A stretch of DNA of 64,000 nt from Moorena bouillonii PNG (GTDB lineage Bacteria > Cyanobacteriota > Cyanobacteriia > Cyanobacteriales > Coleofasciculaceae), in NCBI RefSeq assembly GCF_001942495.1, contig NZ_MKZS01000001.1:4454457-4518456 (forward strand). The letters run 5' to 3'. A program made the translations under genes and the position numbers. Below the pieces are notes generated by a model, which had not been told where the DNA came from, did no database searches, and saw only the letters and a list, made by a program, of their open reading frames with translations. Positions 46,501-51,846 of this stretch are shown in pieces (the stretch's first letter is position 1; the number at the start of each line of letters is the position of its first letter).

Positions 46501-46743
46501 GTTAACGATATCGAGGTAGGGAATTAGGGTATTAGTATTTTCTGCGTCAAGATCGATATCTTTGATGTCACTCCGCCGCATATCAAAATCAACACTATCA
46601 TCATCAAACTCATCATCTAGCATTTGCAGCAAGTCAGTTAAATAAGCTGCAGGGGAATACACGGAGCGGGCATCATCACCTTCTTTAAAGTCAATGTTAC
46701 CGAACAAATCGGCATAATTGGGAATATTGTTTTGCATGCTCAT
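31594..46743 (-). CDS. Giant Tc-toxin-A-like protein with hemopexin repeats
   Basis: A 5049-residue protein with the architecture of TcA, the pore-forming injector subunit of Tc toxins, but about twice the usual length. Rough order: VRP1-type N-terminus (1-220, SVYSPAAYLTDLLQML); beta/gamma-crystallin domain (515-595, YQNQNYGGTSQEF); helical region to about 1270; about 24 hemopexin-like repeats (1275-2655, e.g. IDAAFVGRDGVTYVFSGEWF); Tc N-terminal helical (2660-2920) and neuraminidase-like domains (2930-3100); about ten more hemopexin-like units (3290-3930); a hallmark WEVFFHAPFLIAQTL helix (about 4020); long coiled coils with a hydrophobic, pore-like hairpin (about 4535-4580); and a TcB-binding-type domain (4720-5045). 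There is no signal peptide, as in Tc toxins. No TcB/TcC gene is seen. Confidence 0.88.
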   Translation of the reverse strand: MSMQNNIPNYADLFGNIDFKEGDDARSVYSPAAYLTDLLQMLDDEFDDDSVDFDMRRSDIKDIDLDAENTNTLIPYLDIVNEVLEGQVTGGISALKSAVYPFNMPFSLDNEKIKNHLHHLGISAHELRRLFATDTDYYTVAREYLGLSLEELEALLEPETVTEDAVKTAYGYTGESLISDMSTVATFMETTDLTAQEMLQLLYQNLYIEPSNHSDVEAGRHNFYINTGISSSSGYVTLNTEETELVWYDYDSETDTQSDISTVPMEWFERTSRFVRLAQKTGLSFTDLDHILRHCCKVDGTPTLNENTLVIIAQVVYLHKTRSQGIDKVVAVVSEIDFTGRTNEDLPQDQFNRIFNLPCVSVNEKYLHISDVMGDLPEQYTDTTYHTYTQIDYYPDLFSDENDDYRKRLRHSLGFTDTDLINITDRLEYEEVADSSLWEDTENEWQLLNVLYRIRALCDGLDVHFLELFTLFDLLEQDPFINRFDPHTYFVYSAPITHKCFEIFMAGSGVYSQSDRVIVYQNQNYGGTSQEFVPGEYNISELYDGVGNDTISSLKVPKGWTVTLYQHANFQGKTKTFTDDTQWVETDFDDIASGIVVKGSTSIINDQLWLFESLVVLTKWMKEFGYSPEMLWKIVNGAPITDKEEVQQKEQDLALYNNLLQSFKAGEIRPNTLKEVLGDERASHFAFSLIKEHYGDKHEYKPKRCRKSSRFRKHMAPKEHKHLLFPYKRREIQELTQDFIQKLGTISDYEFIDLQLENKLIEKIFNNLVNRKIIDGSGKILTENLIHHQLPPIAEFEIEFDFSDLNQKVFDKFYEIYQEAADARIEETDTIEVQVFKSDLKELGLTEIEARELYDNLIYNGYIDSEGYAQDVSMFSDLSGASSFDLTTELGELTHPVYHLLKRQLSKFKASKVKISEQIFAELDLKPVALQDLIENLKMNRYIDEHMFVRDKMRIVGENPRTMALALQFYPHRQEILKALKDAIAADKDTWLKIDRVELGKIAATAVSRWVYEDLQDSYLDGKVLQPGAGAFFKEESNRDRFSLRPYFDVSQTTIIFDHIVGIINYADNYRLKDENLADLHFTADEIRGLKEVLEEIDVLDYNGLLKAERLPFFLVPENAATFSIPGFEDYDKEIFFQLYDIAKAIDGTVKAVDKAMKEYSDAQESGILEQLESVLGIERSAVKAVSKAVFKTDNNLHFPWLQPLLENANALGSLDEIPDDMHYTQAVKRIRQLALLINKEQLDINEIAILLEDQDLVAKFPEDMILPDDITSVDAILESEEFIYLFKDDYYWIYLAQDYTLIDKKEVVAGIDEDDDLIDLQKEDEELQKRLKEDPICQLFDKEELSQVDAAFIDRYGTWVVVSGDSHYVKYAHTDVWDKRSNQFGQVDNDFDNLEMIDAAYVDSEGQLFLFANDKYVRYSDINQEENGKARIVDWGYPKSIAEDWNDENQPIQLPPAWNRDLGPMFDGLDNYCYAFLGDRYISSEDGTVRPVAEKWGHREYNFGQTDHIDATMVDLEGNYLFFLDEKVVKYPGSIELANLQPEEGYPKPIHQEFISLPDEFVLGIDAALYGQDGKTYLFRDDEFVSIDPNAENTTSELQETRSKWGIVTNQIATVGMVDAAFVGLDGYTYIFSGEQYVRYSGSDYSQVDDGFPRNISEDWEGLTSVTGAFVLGNKTYLFGENNENTNIYVRYSTLRKDEDDYLEVDEEDPNARVIETVLANRPDVDEIEVFPATVDDEFWSLPESITGGASDFQIDAVMNGPDGKVYLFYGNEYVEHDYANRWWSEPKILSEQLNRTITISNIHAGFTGIDGKTYLFYDYSNSNNYKYLRFSDPELRHLDYGYPRPTKKFWGKVRNNIDKTGKVDAALVVESRWEEQDDNGQLVDMTAMHTYLFSGDQIFRYQGDDYSAVEPGYPRSINRLHQEPRFRGLQIGFGNEHRDYSNGKQRHRKLPFKGLHASFPKGIDAAFADQRQVYLFKGNSFHVVIGDEDNYKQYTDSNFANIQAVTQEKGVSYVLSSSNNTWQKFNHLEATTLTQTEATPRTAEKADGKLTDAIDAILHGTDGKSYVFGGNQYYDVELERRFAIENVWGRSRNPIYDQETIDAAFVGRDGVTYVFSGEWFVQYDSTTYIDQTVTYPPRRIRDKWRDLDNVALAYVWKEETYLFERPKADGTFHYLRYSKDSYERPDPGYPRQGDYSMWNIPEDHQREGFDTIDTIFVQDDNLIFISDQKFISFNLNTENWSYPQPLELIYSGIPFNKTDFQDLKSGFIGANGTAYFFNQQCYVSYNSTNGWSNVSYIKDHWGLQNNILSNSVSAAWVSGDGVTYLFAGNSYVRYSGADYRYVDEAYPKEIATYLRSEPAFEFMSKEFQQHLDALEERYSTSTTSFDFFNGLLDNGRCLYFFTSDTLFTGSPNRYVAYEIDGIGHIENYFTLGGYIDAAFVDTENEKTYLFSGEQYIRYTGDRYRYIDEGYPKIIAESLAEDLGIDSLDEDYRNGIDAALYHNELGLVLFNEQKYLNVTDDGTNSSSTEGNINDIWGLLDNAFTSGDSTIDGAYVDEHGALHVFKDEQFVRYSDTAELFDLNRYDEPRYVDEEYPRKIEEIWPQLDSSILTTDAGVGTVFKFEDQIYFHTEDNFVTYNLDLTDQYEQKPVQLLAYRWGEWSDYLLSDVHTISRFKDLGQRFMGGELTLTELVSGAKGEVKEPYMHFAAIFGFEKEDVRWVKQRNAFLAEQVNAIEEDFDLELVLRLYDILATTQRLRVDVSELYNDVWLNLYGSTTDYSAAATGAYDLLVGVDCDNNYETLVTQITNELNTIKRDALVPYVIAKDSDVTTTRQLYQKLLIDIQMDSSAETSRIKEATAAIQLYLHRYFLNLEDIDLNTSDQEATRLALKERWEWLRNYRVWEANRKVFLYPENYIRPELRDSDMKTSGFKALEASLSQGQLTETSIEEAYLNYLDSFTEVSQLKIAGGYVYDDSSSETGDQKLVLFGHTRTDPMRYFYRFATFVGGDSAAAIWEPWEELDIKIEATRVEPVFAFNRVFVFWAVLEENLEDPSSATITTEDENDTEQTVSSSGNTHQEVKVYYSFYNLNKRWTQPQLLQTTFEGSELEEFDDFDASNPFYILGLKSTTHISKVGLFVENSTKLSQNETEHDDYENIYISVRFYLNQTLSLESLGRQIYEKESGPHYKAFNLTRELYSQEADPLMFEDQGQELFKELFEDEGNIEQDNVVMLNNSSNSMDGPWFAYNHKGCGFLVKPDAISLDSDTDLTTGVSDLPSLSNSNISLEGDTTITAAVQVYDGGDIYYFLSDQTYVKVSADGTVSEQAAINSRWGIVDSPTNMQITGHVDSAYVIDNQIYLRLDGDIYEYTGSLSTLVTSTYEATDMPDGWSSIDAAFTNENGVNFWFNNDLGLVYRSDTNSTKSIRTTFGLPEGETGLFSGLSAAAVFNDKLHLINNGNNNNGNYTVYALGESSSQQTDTNVQTVLNIMLEGVTEQIIELPEARLNDKAIAIMVIDGDGLWIKSLENNYIVEQNSLQDLVPSPFDESEQDQDWTSGLNYTDTNGNSYYLAFYSTHSGITKDNSIAKAWSKDASGSNYQVIDFGNDSNLDTSTLYDTGVNVTGAFTTAGGYIVIITDHTTYHLFDNSLQPAEILTKLSDDTYSGNLSDLNLPVYLNTTFNNVWLDNKVDAAFIGTGDLGTQDALYLFCGNQYLCFTQENGSFSSSADYSETLNTNTEGFPQWSQIDAAFTSPGDGVSYFFNNSNQLYYSSATQQAYTTIDVWGVESRTTLQTEQQVDAAYVFGDYLYLIVNTDSGTEYYRYALESSANDGVLDTVPDYIEDEYPKTYADTNSNIDAAFVINNYVYLFSGTEYYRLEENDPIELGSASQILGSWGNLPSEIRDSGLSASLNHVDGNIETLYLIKGNAYIKYEMSNDEQAQPYEIKDVKYELIRLTSSTAEQLNQLLFADGIDELLKLSTQEINESPTITIDGDSTPYNIKMSADKFSTEPTNSHLDFNSANGIYYWEVFFHAPFLIAQTLNTEQQFEYAKEWYEYIFDPTETSDYWKFLPFLAADPDALMASLSYDMDEFVTLFNEGTEEGTVNVNEIDGVSASEVESTVSNASDVVESMATVLAPFQEVFLGLVNQDLYEKSSGKYLAEIESWQEFSELNTVISNLSSYLSNGNITASTSDSELLNTWVSEMQEVMEILKKLDFRIDLMSNYNAQLTVYLEDPFDPHAIADLRPLAYRKAIVMRYIDNLLDWGDMLFRQYTRESINEARMLYILAYDLLGEKPENMGRVVLEPTQSYNSLYTDEHGNQVEPSEAYDFLIDLENSTTDGMVNEQSLSFAATQFDTVTNPYFFIKENELFTEYWTRVEDRLGKIRASLNIDGVAQPLPLFQPPIDPMALVNAAASGGGITAATMAAAGAASVPDYRFSSMMAKARDLVSKLKSFSDNLLSVLEKKDSEELSLMQNKQSAMILDIVTSLKKEQIKEAKESLANLKETKNSAIAQINHYENLISDGYLREEKYQLDLMMSAAIMHQVISLGQIASGLSYVAPQITLGAFSFGATAGGKNVGDMMTRFGEAVQTTAEGLSMFGEMSGVAAQFKRSKQEWELQKEMAASEAIQLDYQIAAQEHRIKMSEIELLQHEKDIENNEVITKFMKSKFSNMQLYSWMSSKISGLFFQTFKLAHDYAKKAEQAFIFEKGIKAGEVNYINGMYWENQYQGLLSGSTLELDLDRMEKAYGSMDSRRLEITKNISLLEMDPLALLQLKTKGSCTFRLSEELFDYDFPGHYNRQIKAVSLAFNVGEGQKVNATLTQLSSKLVMDTDIKAVKHLMDPANEATANVRADWRANQQVALSHVDQYTENSGMFELNFGDERYLPFEGTGAVSNWNLELNGKKGDYNPKDLLDVTIKLRYTAKQGGSRFANEVKGVLKPYNATSFFDLAYNFTDEWAALTEGETNEVNITFTQDMFPNMSSSKIIGLLIRYEYKNGQGGAFFTINDDLQVPNNTYLQPTTLSVGQKGSEWKFTVKGDASTLQNAEMVLVYKAKI

Positions 46744-46838
46744 GACAGTTTACAACCTATACGTGTAAATATATTGGTTATTGGAGTAGCAATACTTGTA
46801 TAAAGTATTAGCAGTGTTAATAGGAGTCGATCTTTGGA

Positions 46839-47288
46839 TTAAAGACGAGACACCGCGCGGGCATGTGGCTGTGCTTGCTCTACACGAGCTATATATTGCA
46901 GCGTGACGATTTTGTGTACAGCAATGGCACGCTTAAGCACATTTTTGCCAAGTTCGGGATCGCTTTGGAAGAACTTGAGAAAAGCTTTTTTGGGTGTGTT
47001 GACAATCTGTACCGAAGATTGAAAGCCCCCCTCAAGCAAAATCATGGCAACATCTTCTCTACCCTTAGGTACAATCCGCAGCATGCGCTGATAGGCTTTG
47101 AGTAGATTTAATACCCTGGTTTTTTCATCTTCATCTTTAAACTTGATCCATTTATATTTTTTGAGATTAGGAGTGTGAAGCAAATCCGCTTTGCGAAAGT
47201 CTACCTCTGAGTTCTTTTGTAGGAAAATTTTAAGTTTTTTTAAATCCGCAGTCAACAAATTACTAGATTCTTTTAATACTTGACTCAT
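46839..47288 (-). CDS. Detached TcA-type N-terminal helical domain
   Basis: A 149-residue protein read just before the giant gene (95 bp gap, same strand). A basic helical first half is followed by VLNLLKAYQRMLRIVPKGRE, then VAMILLEGGFQSSVQIVNTP and a final helix pair. This pattern (LQR.FR..P....A..LL..GF.S...I) opens many full-length Tc-A and neuraminidase-like proteins, directly before the VRP1 region. Here the giant protein begins at the VRP1 region itself, so the domain appears split off as a separate gene. It probably acts with the giant protein. An alternative is a frameshift or gene split, but it has its own ATG. It is the first gene of the cluster. Confidence 0.6.
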   Translation of the reverse strand: MSQVLKESSNLLTADLKKLKIFLQKNSEVDFRKADLLHTPNLKKYKWIKFKDEDEKTRVLNLLKAYQRMLRIVPKGREDVAMILLEGGFQSSVQIVNTPKKAFLKFFQSDPELGKNVLKRAIAVHKIVTLQYIARVEQAQPHARAVSRL

Positions 47289-47510
47289 GGTACTTACTTA
47301 GGTGTGAGAAAATAGTGTTTCACGTTTGTCTTGTGAGTGTAAGTTCATTGGTTTTGTTCAATGTTTTTAATATAACTTCTTTGGAAAGAATAGTCATTGT
47401 CACTTACAGACAAAGTCTGTTGTCATTTCTGACCATTAGTGATTGCACTTTTCGGTAATGGAGTTAAAGGAGTGGTTAGGATCATACACCTAATGGCACT
47501 AAGTTAAGGG
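47289..47510. other. Upstream region of the toxin-like cluster
   Basis: 222 bp between the cluster's first gene and the IS element right end. It is AT-rich and should hold the cluster promoter (minus strand). No clear -10/-35 pair was chosen. Confidence 0.35.
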
Positions 47511-47550
47511 AGTGACAGCTCCTACACTGACCTTACAGGTTCAGTGTAGG
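47511..47550 (-). mobile_element. Right-end hairpin of the second IS200/IS605-type element
   Basis: AGTGACAGCT then CCTACACTGA (47521-47530) pairing with TCAGTGTAGG (47541-47550). It is the mirror image of the first element's end at 1042-1080 and overlaps the tnpB stop. Confidence 0.75.
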
Positions 47551-48772
47551 CTTCCCAGCCAATCCGGGCATCCCTTAGGAGGCGCTGGGCTTTAAGAACG
47601 GACTGCCCTTCCGCTCTATTTTTTATATTTATTGCTGCATTGTGGTCTCTGTCCAAACTACAACCACAATGGGGACAATCGTGCCACCGTACATGCAGCT
47701 TTTTAAGAACTTTCTTTCCACAACTGGAACAATTCTGCGAAGTATTTTGGGCGCTTACTGGAACCACTAACAAACCAGCATTTTCGGCTTTGTTTGTCAG
47801 GATTGTCAGAAAGCTTGACCACCCGGCGTCCAACACAGATTTAGCCAATCTGGATAAGACAAGTCCTTTGACGTTTAACTTTTCGTGAGCGACTACATCA
47901 TACTTTGACAGTAAGTAATTAGCTGTCTTGAAATGGAAGTCTTTTCGTTTGTCCGCTACTTTTTTGTGCTGCTTTCCAAGCTGCTTAATAGCCTTGAGCC
48001 TGTTACTGCTTCCCTTTTTCCGTCGAGATACCCGTTTTTGAATAACCTTTAGTCTTTTTTGCGACTTCCTATAGTACTGGGGAATCTCTATGGTTTCACC
48101 CTCAGATGTAGTCAGAAAATCTTTGAGGCCAACATCAATACCAACTATTGAGTCTGGATTAATATCGGGTTTAATCTCAGGAACAGTCTTGTCTTCCAAA
48201 GACAGAACCAAATAGTAACCATCACACTTTTTGGTGATCGAAGCTGTTTTGATCTTGAATCCATTCGGCGTAGCCGACGCTTCGCGAACAGGAATAGGGC
48301 GATGTAGGACAATCTTTACCTTTCCTATTTTTGGTAGATTGATCAGATTACCTTCTAGACATTCTTCCTTCATCTGAGGGTAAGTAAAGGTACGGTAGCG
48401 GTGCCGTTTTTTGAATCTAGGCTTGCCACTTCGTTTTCCCTTACTGTCACCCTTTATGAATCGGTCAAAGGCTAGTTTAACTCTTTTCACTACATCCTGA
48501 AGCACTTGAGAATGAATTTCTTTGTACCAAGGATGAGTCTTTTTCAGGTTTGGTAAGGTTTTCTTCTGACTGTAATAGTCAGGATTGTTCCTTAATTCCG
48601 GAAGGTGACAAACAAGAGGACAAGCATTGACAGAACAACGATTATGCTCGTACCAGGTAAACCTATCCGCCAACAAATAGTTGTACTGAGCACAAAGCAT
48701 TGATAGCCAATTGTCTATTTTGGTTTTTTGCTCTTTTGTTGGCTTTAATCTGTATTGATACGCTATCCGCAT
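47522..48772 (-). CDS. tnpB: TnpB, IS200/IS605-family RNA-guided nuclease (intact copy)
   Basis: A full-length 416-residue TnpB. The N-terminal wedge-type start [20 protein letters not shown] is followed by Ruv[11 protein letters not shown] (about 203), RuvC-II HEKLNV (about 292), a zinc ribbon CSSCGKK...CPHCGC (about 351-379) and Ruv[18 protein letters not shown] (about 381-394). All three acidic catalytic positions are present. No TnpA transposase is in the window, so mobility would need one in trans. Strongly similar to the intron-split copy at 55-1070, but without the R1 insertion before RuvC-III. It sits just upstream of the toxin-like cluster and is divergent from a small ribbon-helix-helix frame. 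Confidence 0.93.
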   Translation of the reverse strand: MRIAYQYRLKPTKEQKTKIDNWLSMLCAQYNYLLADRFTWYEHNRCSVNACPLVCHLPELRNNPDYYSQKKTLPNLKKTHPWYKEIHSQVLQDVVKRVKLAFDRFIKGDSKGKRSGKPRFKKRHRYRTFTYPQMKEECLEGNLINLPKIGKVKIVLHRPIPVREASATPNGFKIKTASITKKCDGYYLVLSLEDKTVPEIKPDINPDSIVGIDVGLKDFLTTSEGETIEIPQYYRKSQKRLKVIQKRVSRRKKGSSNRLKAIKQLGKQHKKVADKRKDFHFKTANYLLSKYDVVAHEKLNVKGLVLSRLAKSVLDAGWSSFLTILTNKAENAGLLVVPVSAQNTSQNCSSCGKKVLKKLHVRWHDCPHCGCSLDRDHNAAINIKNRAEGQSVLKAQRLLRDARIGWEAYTEPVRSV

Positions 48773-48810
48773 TGCAAGTCATTCTATTTATCGACCTACT
48801 ATAATTATAA

Positions 48811-48826
48811 CAGGTGTATACACATG
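48811..48826. promoter_or_regulatory. Near-perfect palindrome between tnpB and the ribbon-helix-helix gene
   Basis: CAGGTGTATACACATG has a perfect GTGTATACAC core. TATAAT-like hexamers that read on both strands lie 10-15 bp to its left (48800-48808). Ribbon-helix-helix proteins bind such sites, so autoregulation is a fair guess. Confidence 0.5.
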
Positions 48827-48853
48827 TAGTAATCCAAAATTAAAAACAAAAAA

Positions 48854-48988
48854 CTGATAATTAGGATTACCGACTTTGAAAAAAGGCAGTTAATACAAGA
48901 GGCGCAGCGACGTGAAATGACTCAGTCAGAATTGATAAGAAGCTTGATAGCTCGTTTCCCTATTCCAAGAGACCCGGTGCAAAATTAA
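48854..48988 (+). CDS. Small ribbon-helix-helix protein (start codon uncertain)
   Basis: Reads LIIRITDFEKRQLIQEAQRR, then EMTQSELIRSLIARFPIPRD, the beta-strand plus two-helix pattern of Arc/CopG regulators, about 44 residues. No ATG, GTG or TTG precedes the domain in frame; CTG at 48854 or ATT at 48839 would be needed. An ATG at 48824 is followed at once by a stop. Either it uses a rare start or it is slightly decayed. A palindromic operator upstream and a hairpin terminator 1 bp downstream suggest a real transcription unit. It is divergent from tnpB, and it may be an antitoxin or a regulator of the element. Confidence 0.5.
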   Translation: MIIRITDFEKRQLIQEAQRREMTQSELIRSLIARFPIPRDPVQN

Positions 48989-48989
48989 T

Positions 48990-49030
48990 CCCACACTCAT
49001 GGCGTAGCATTGAGGTGTGGGGCTTCTTTT
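48990..49030 (+). terminator. Rho-independent terminator after the ribbon-helix-helix frame
   Basis: CCCACACTCA and TGAGGTGTGGG pair with one bulged C, followed by GCTTCTTTT. Confidence 0.65.
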
Positions 49031-49727
49031 GCCGGACAGCTAAAATTTGCTCAAAAGCTTATATTGCAGGGCTTTTATGAATTATAAATTTTTCCTGAAC
49101 AAGTATTTGAGCATTTCTTCTTAGTGCCATTCGGTCACAAACCCCATCCAATTCGATCGAGCCTCAGACTTCATTGGGCATGGGGCATGCCCTGGTTGAC
49201 TGACAAAAATTGAAGTCAAAAGTGTTCAAATGGTTATGGGTCGAGGAATTGCAGGACTTGACATTAGTGAGATTGAGCCAGCATTCTTTGAATGGTTTTC
49301 ACTCACATCCTCCTTTTGCTGTGAAAAAAACTCCCATATCTACAATGCCTTGAAGACCTGGATCAGTCAACAAGCTTGACTGGGCGACACCTAACCACCT
49401 GTTTATGGATGGTGGTAGCGCTAATCTTTACAGGGGAGGTAAATTTAACCCGTTGGATTCCTTACATACCATGTCGTGGTAAATATGCCCAAAGCAAACA
49501 TTGAAAAAGAACACCTGGATTTGGCGAAGAGGAAAAGGCTGGTGTCAGCTCAAAGATTTTCACTGTCAGCCATGCAAAGCGCGAGTGGGGGAAACCACGG
49601 CAGACCGCGAGTGGGGGAGACCTCACAGGGGTAGGTTTTTAACAAAGACCTCAGGTGTGGGGTGTGGGGTGTGGGGTGTGGGGTGTGGGGTGTGGAGTAT
49701 AAGAAAATGTACAAGTACGGTAGAGCC
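49031..49727. other. Intergenic with an unrecognised short frame and repeats
   Basis: 49229-49379 (plus) is an open frame of about 50 codons (GRGIAGLDISEIEPAFFEWF...) with no family match, perhaps a gene fragment. 49568-49625 is an R3-like palindrome, then a GGTGTGG heptamer tract (49653-49695). Confidence 0.4.
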
Positions 49728-51389
49728 CTAAATATCCAAACCAATCACTTTCAACTCAGGGGAATGCTCAATGATAAACTGATAATATAGCTCTTGCTTA
49801 TCCTGGGGTGATAAATCAAGTTTCCATTCTAGCAATCCCATCTCACCGGTCTGTATTTTGGGATTAGTCTGAGTCAGCCGCACTTTGATTTTTTCATCAC
49901 GGCTCACTGGCAACTGTTCTTTTACTACCAAAGTCTTTTGCTCACTTTGCAAATTAGTAATTACGAGTCGATAGGCATAAGTCGTGCGGCGCTGATTGCC
50001 AATTAATTTCTTATCAACTTGACGCTCAACTAAATCCCGCTCAATTTTAATTCCTTCATCTATCCCTAAGTTCAGCCTGAATTCTTGTCCTGGTGCAATA
50101 TTCTCCAACTTAGTTGTACCAACAAAGGTTTGATCACGAAAGATATTCGCTTTGCCTGGTAACAACGTTGCACCAGTAACAGGATTGGTAACAACAGTTT
50201 GTAGGTAGGCGAAGCTAACTAGCCGAGGAATGGCAAGATACTCAGGATTGCTAGGATATTCATCACTGAAAATAGTCACTTTATGAGGGGAACCATCACT
50301 GGGAATATTGCTGTTACCATCTAACTCAAAGGTAACCACACCTCCTTCTGTCGATACTACTGCTACCACTGTTTGGGCAGCCACTGCTGCCGTTGCTAAC
50401 ATGGCTTGGGGAGCACTACGAGTTGTCAATGCTTCCAACTCATCCTCATAGTCTTGATCTGGAGATGATTCTGACATTGACTTAGACATTGCCCTACTCT
50501 TTTCCCTTCGCAAAGCTCGGATAGGTTGTTGGTCTAGTGCCTGAATGTACCATGGTTCGAGCTTAGGGGGTAGGGTTCCCAGTCCAGGCTTAGCAGTGGA
50601 AAGAGTAAGGCTAACGTTGGACCAATCTTCCCCAGTGTTTTGTTTGACTTGTGCCAGGTAGCTCAGATTTATGCGATCGCTACTGCTGTTAGTCCGCAAG
50701 TCGTAAAGTGGTATCCAACTGGCACGATTCACTACATAGGATACTTCTAGGTCAAAATCCACCGCCGCCTCTGCTGCTAAGGTGACAATAATGCTCAAGC
50801 TCTCCTGGGGACGGGGAGTTTTCAACTGTTGTAGCTTAGCTTTGAGAGCATTTAATTGCTTTTGTAACTCTTGCTGTTGTTCTTCTTGTTGAGCGATCGC
50901 GCTAGCATCTGCATGGTAACGCTGCTCCAGAAAGTTCAGAAATTCATCTGTTTCCTGCACGCCAATCTGTTGTTGGGCAATACTGCGGGAAAAGTGTTGG
51001 ACGGCTTTATCAGTCAAAGCCTCGACAAAATTCCGTGCTAGCTCCTTTGAGGCCAGCTGGTCTTGGAGGTGGCGTTTTTGTTTTTCCAACTCCTTGATTT
51101 GCCCACTCAATTGAGCAACTTGTTCCACCACTGGTTCAGAGTCAAAGACTTTTTCTGTCCGTACTCCCAATAATCGCACAACCCCTGTGCCAGTCCCTGT
51201 TGCTCGCACCGACTCCGTTTCTATGGTCATCGGTAGCCTAGGGATTACCAGTTCTTGCTCTTGCCCAGTCAGTGACACCTTAGTGCGCCGCGTCACCCTT
51301 GCCTGGTTGGAGTAGACGGTCACTTGGGAGATTCGACTTTCTACTGTCAGGCTGGTACCTTCTTCTAAGGTCGTGTCTGTGTTAACCAT
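49728..51389 (-). CDS. MuiA-family (DUF4139/DUF4140) protein
   Basis: A 553-residue protein of the mucoidy-inhibitor MuiA family. The N-terminal DUF4140 domain (about 15-115) opens ISQVTVYSNQARVTRRTKVS. A Gln/Glu-rich coiled coil follows (about 85-200), then the DUF4139 beta domain (about 205-550) with VSYVVNRASWIPLYDLRT and NTGEDWSNVSLTLSTAKP. A Ser/Met-rich loop (about 290-340) interrupts it. The name comes from a suppressor of mucoid growth in other bacteria; the biochemical role is unknown. No signal peptide. A possible surface or envelope role is only inferred. No strong Shine-Dalgarno was seen before the ATG. Confidence 0.85.
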   Translation of the reverse strand: MVNTDTTLEEGTSLTVESRISQVTVYSNQARVTRRTKVSLTGQEQELVIPRLPMTIETESVRATGTGTGVVRLLGVRTEKVFDSEPVVEQVAQLSGQIKELEKQKRHLQDQLASKELARNFVEALTDKAVQHFSRSIAQQQIGVQETDEFLNFLEQRYHADASAIAQQEEQQQELQKQLNALKAKLQQLKTPRPQESLSIIVTLAAEAAVDFDLEVSYVVNRASWIPLYDLRTNSSSDRINLSYLAQVKQNTGEDWSNVSLTLSTAKPGLGTLPPKLEPWYIQALDQQPIRALRREKSRAMSKSMSESSPDQDYEDELEALTTRSAPQAMLATAAVAAQTVVAVVSTEGGVVTFELDGNSNIPSDGSPHKVTIFSDEYPSNPEYLAIPRLVSFAYLQTVVTNPVTGATLLPGKANIFRDQTFVGTTKLENIAPGQEFRLNLGIDEGIKIERDLVERQVDKKLIGNQRRTTYAYRLVITNLQSEQKTLVVKEQLPVSRDEKIKVRLTQTNPKIQTGEMGLLEWKLDLSPQDKQELYYQFIIEHSPELKVIGLDI

Positions 51390-51846
51390 GATGATATGTA
51401 TAGCATTTTTTAATTATGTGAGGTACAATTTTTGGGTTTTTTAGGGAACAGGGAACAGCGGATCTGGGAACAGGGAATAGATAATACGTAAAAGGGAATA
51501 GATAATAGTAAATAGGCAAAATGTAAAAAATAAGATGTACCTCATTAGACTAAAAACTGCTAGAGTACAATTATCTGAGGTATCATCATGATTGTACCTT
51601 ACTAGCTTGAATACGCCATACTATAGCAGTTCTGCTGAGGAGATGAAAAGCAGCATGCTTTGCCTTACTGGGTGTGGGCGAATGGGTATAGGTAACAATA
51701 CAGCGTTTTTCATAACTATAAGGTACACAGGATTTTTTTCGTGTTCCCTGCTCTTTTCCCCCCTTATTAAGGGGGGTTAGGGGGGATCGCTGCTCCCTAA
51801 AACCCATAATTTTGTACCTCATCAAATTTAAAACCGCTGTAATCGA
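51390..51846. other. Intergenic with GGGAACA heptamers
   Basis: Short repeats GGGAACA/GGGAATA (51440-51500), a GGTACACAGG-type piece and CCCCCCTTATTAAGGGGGG palindrome (about 51758-51783). No gene was seen. Confidence 0.5.
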
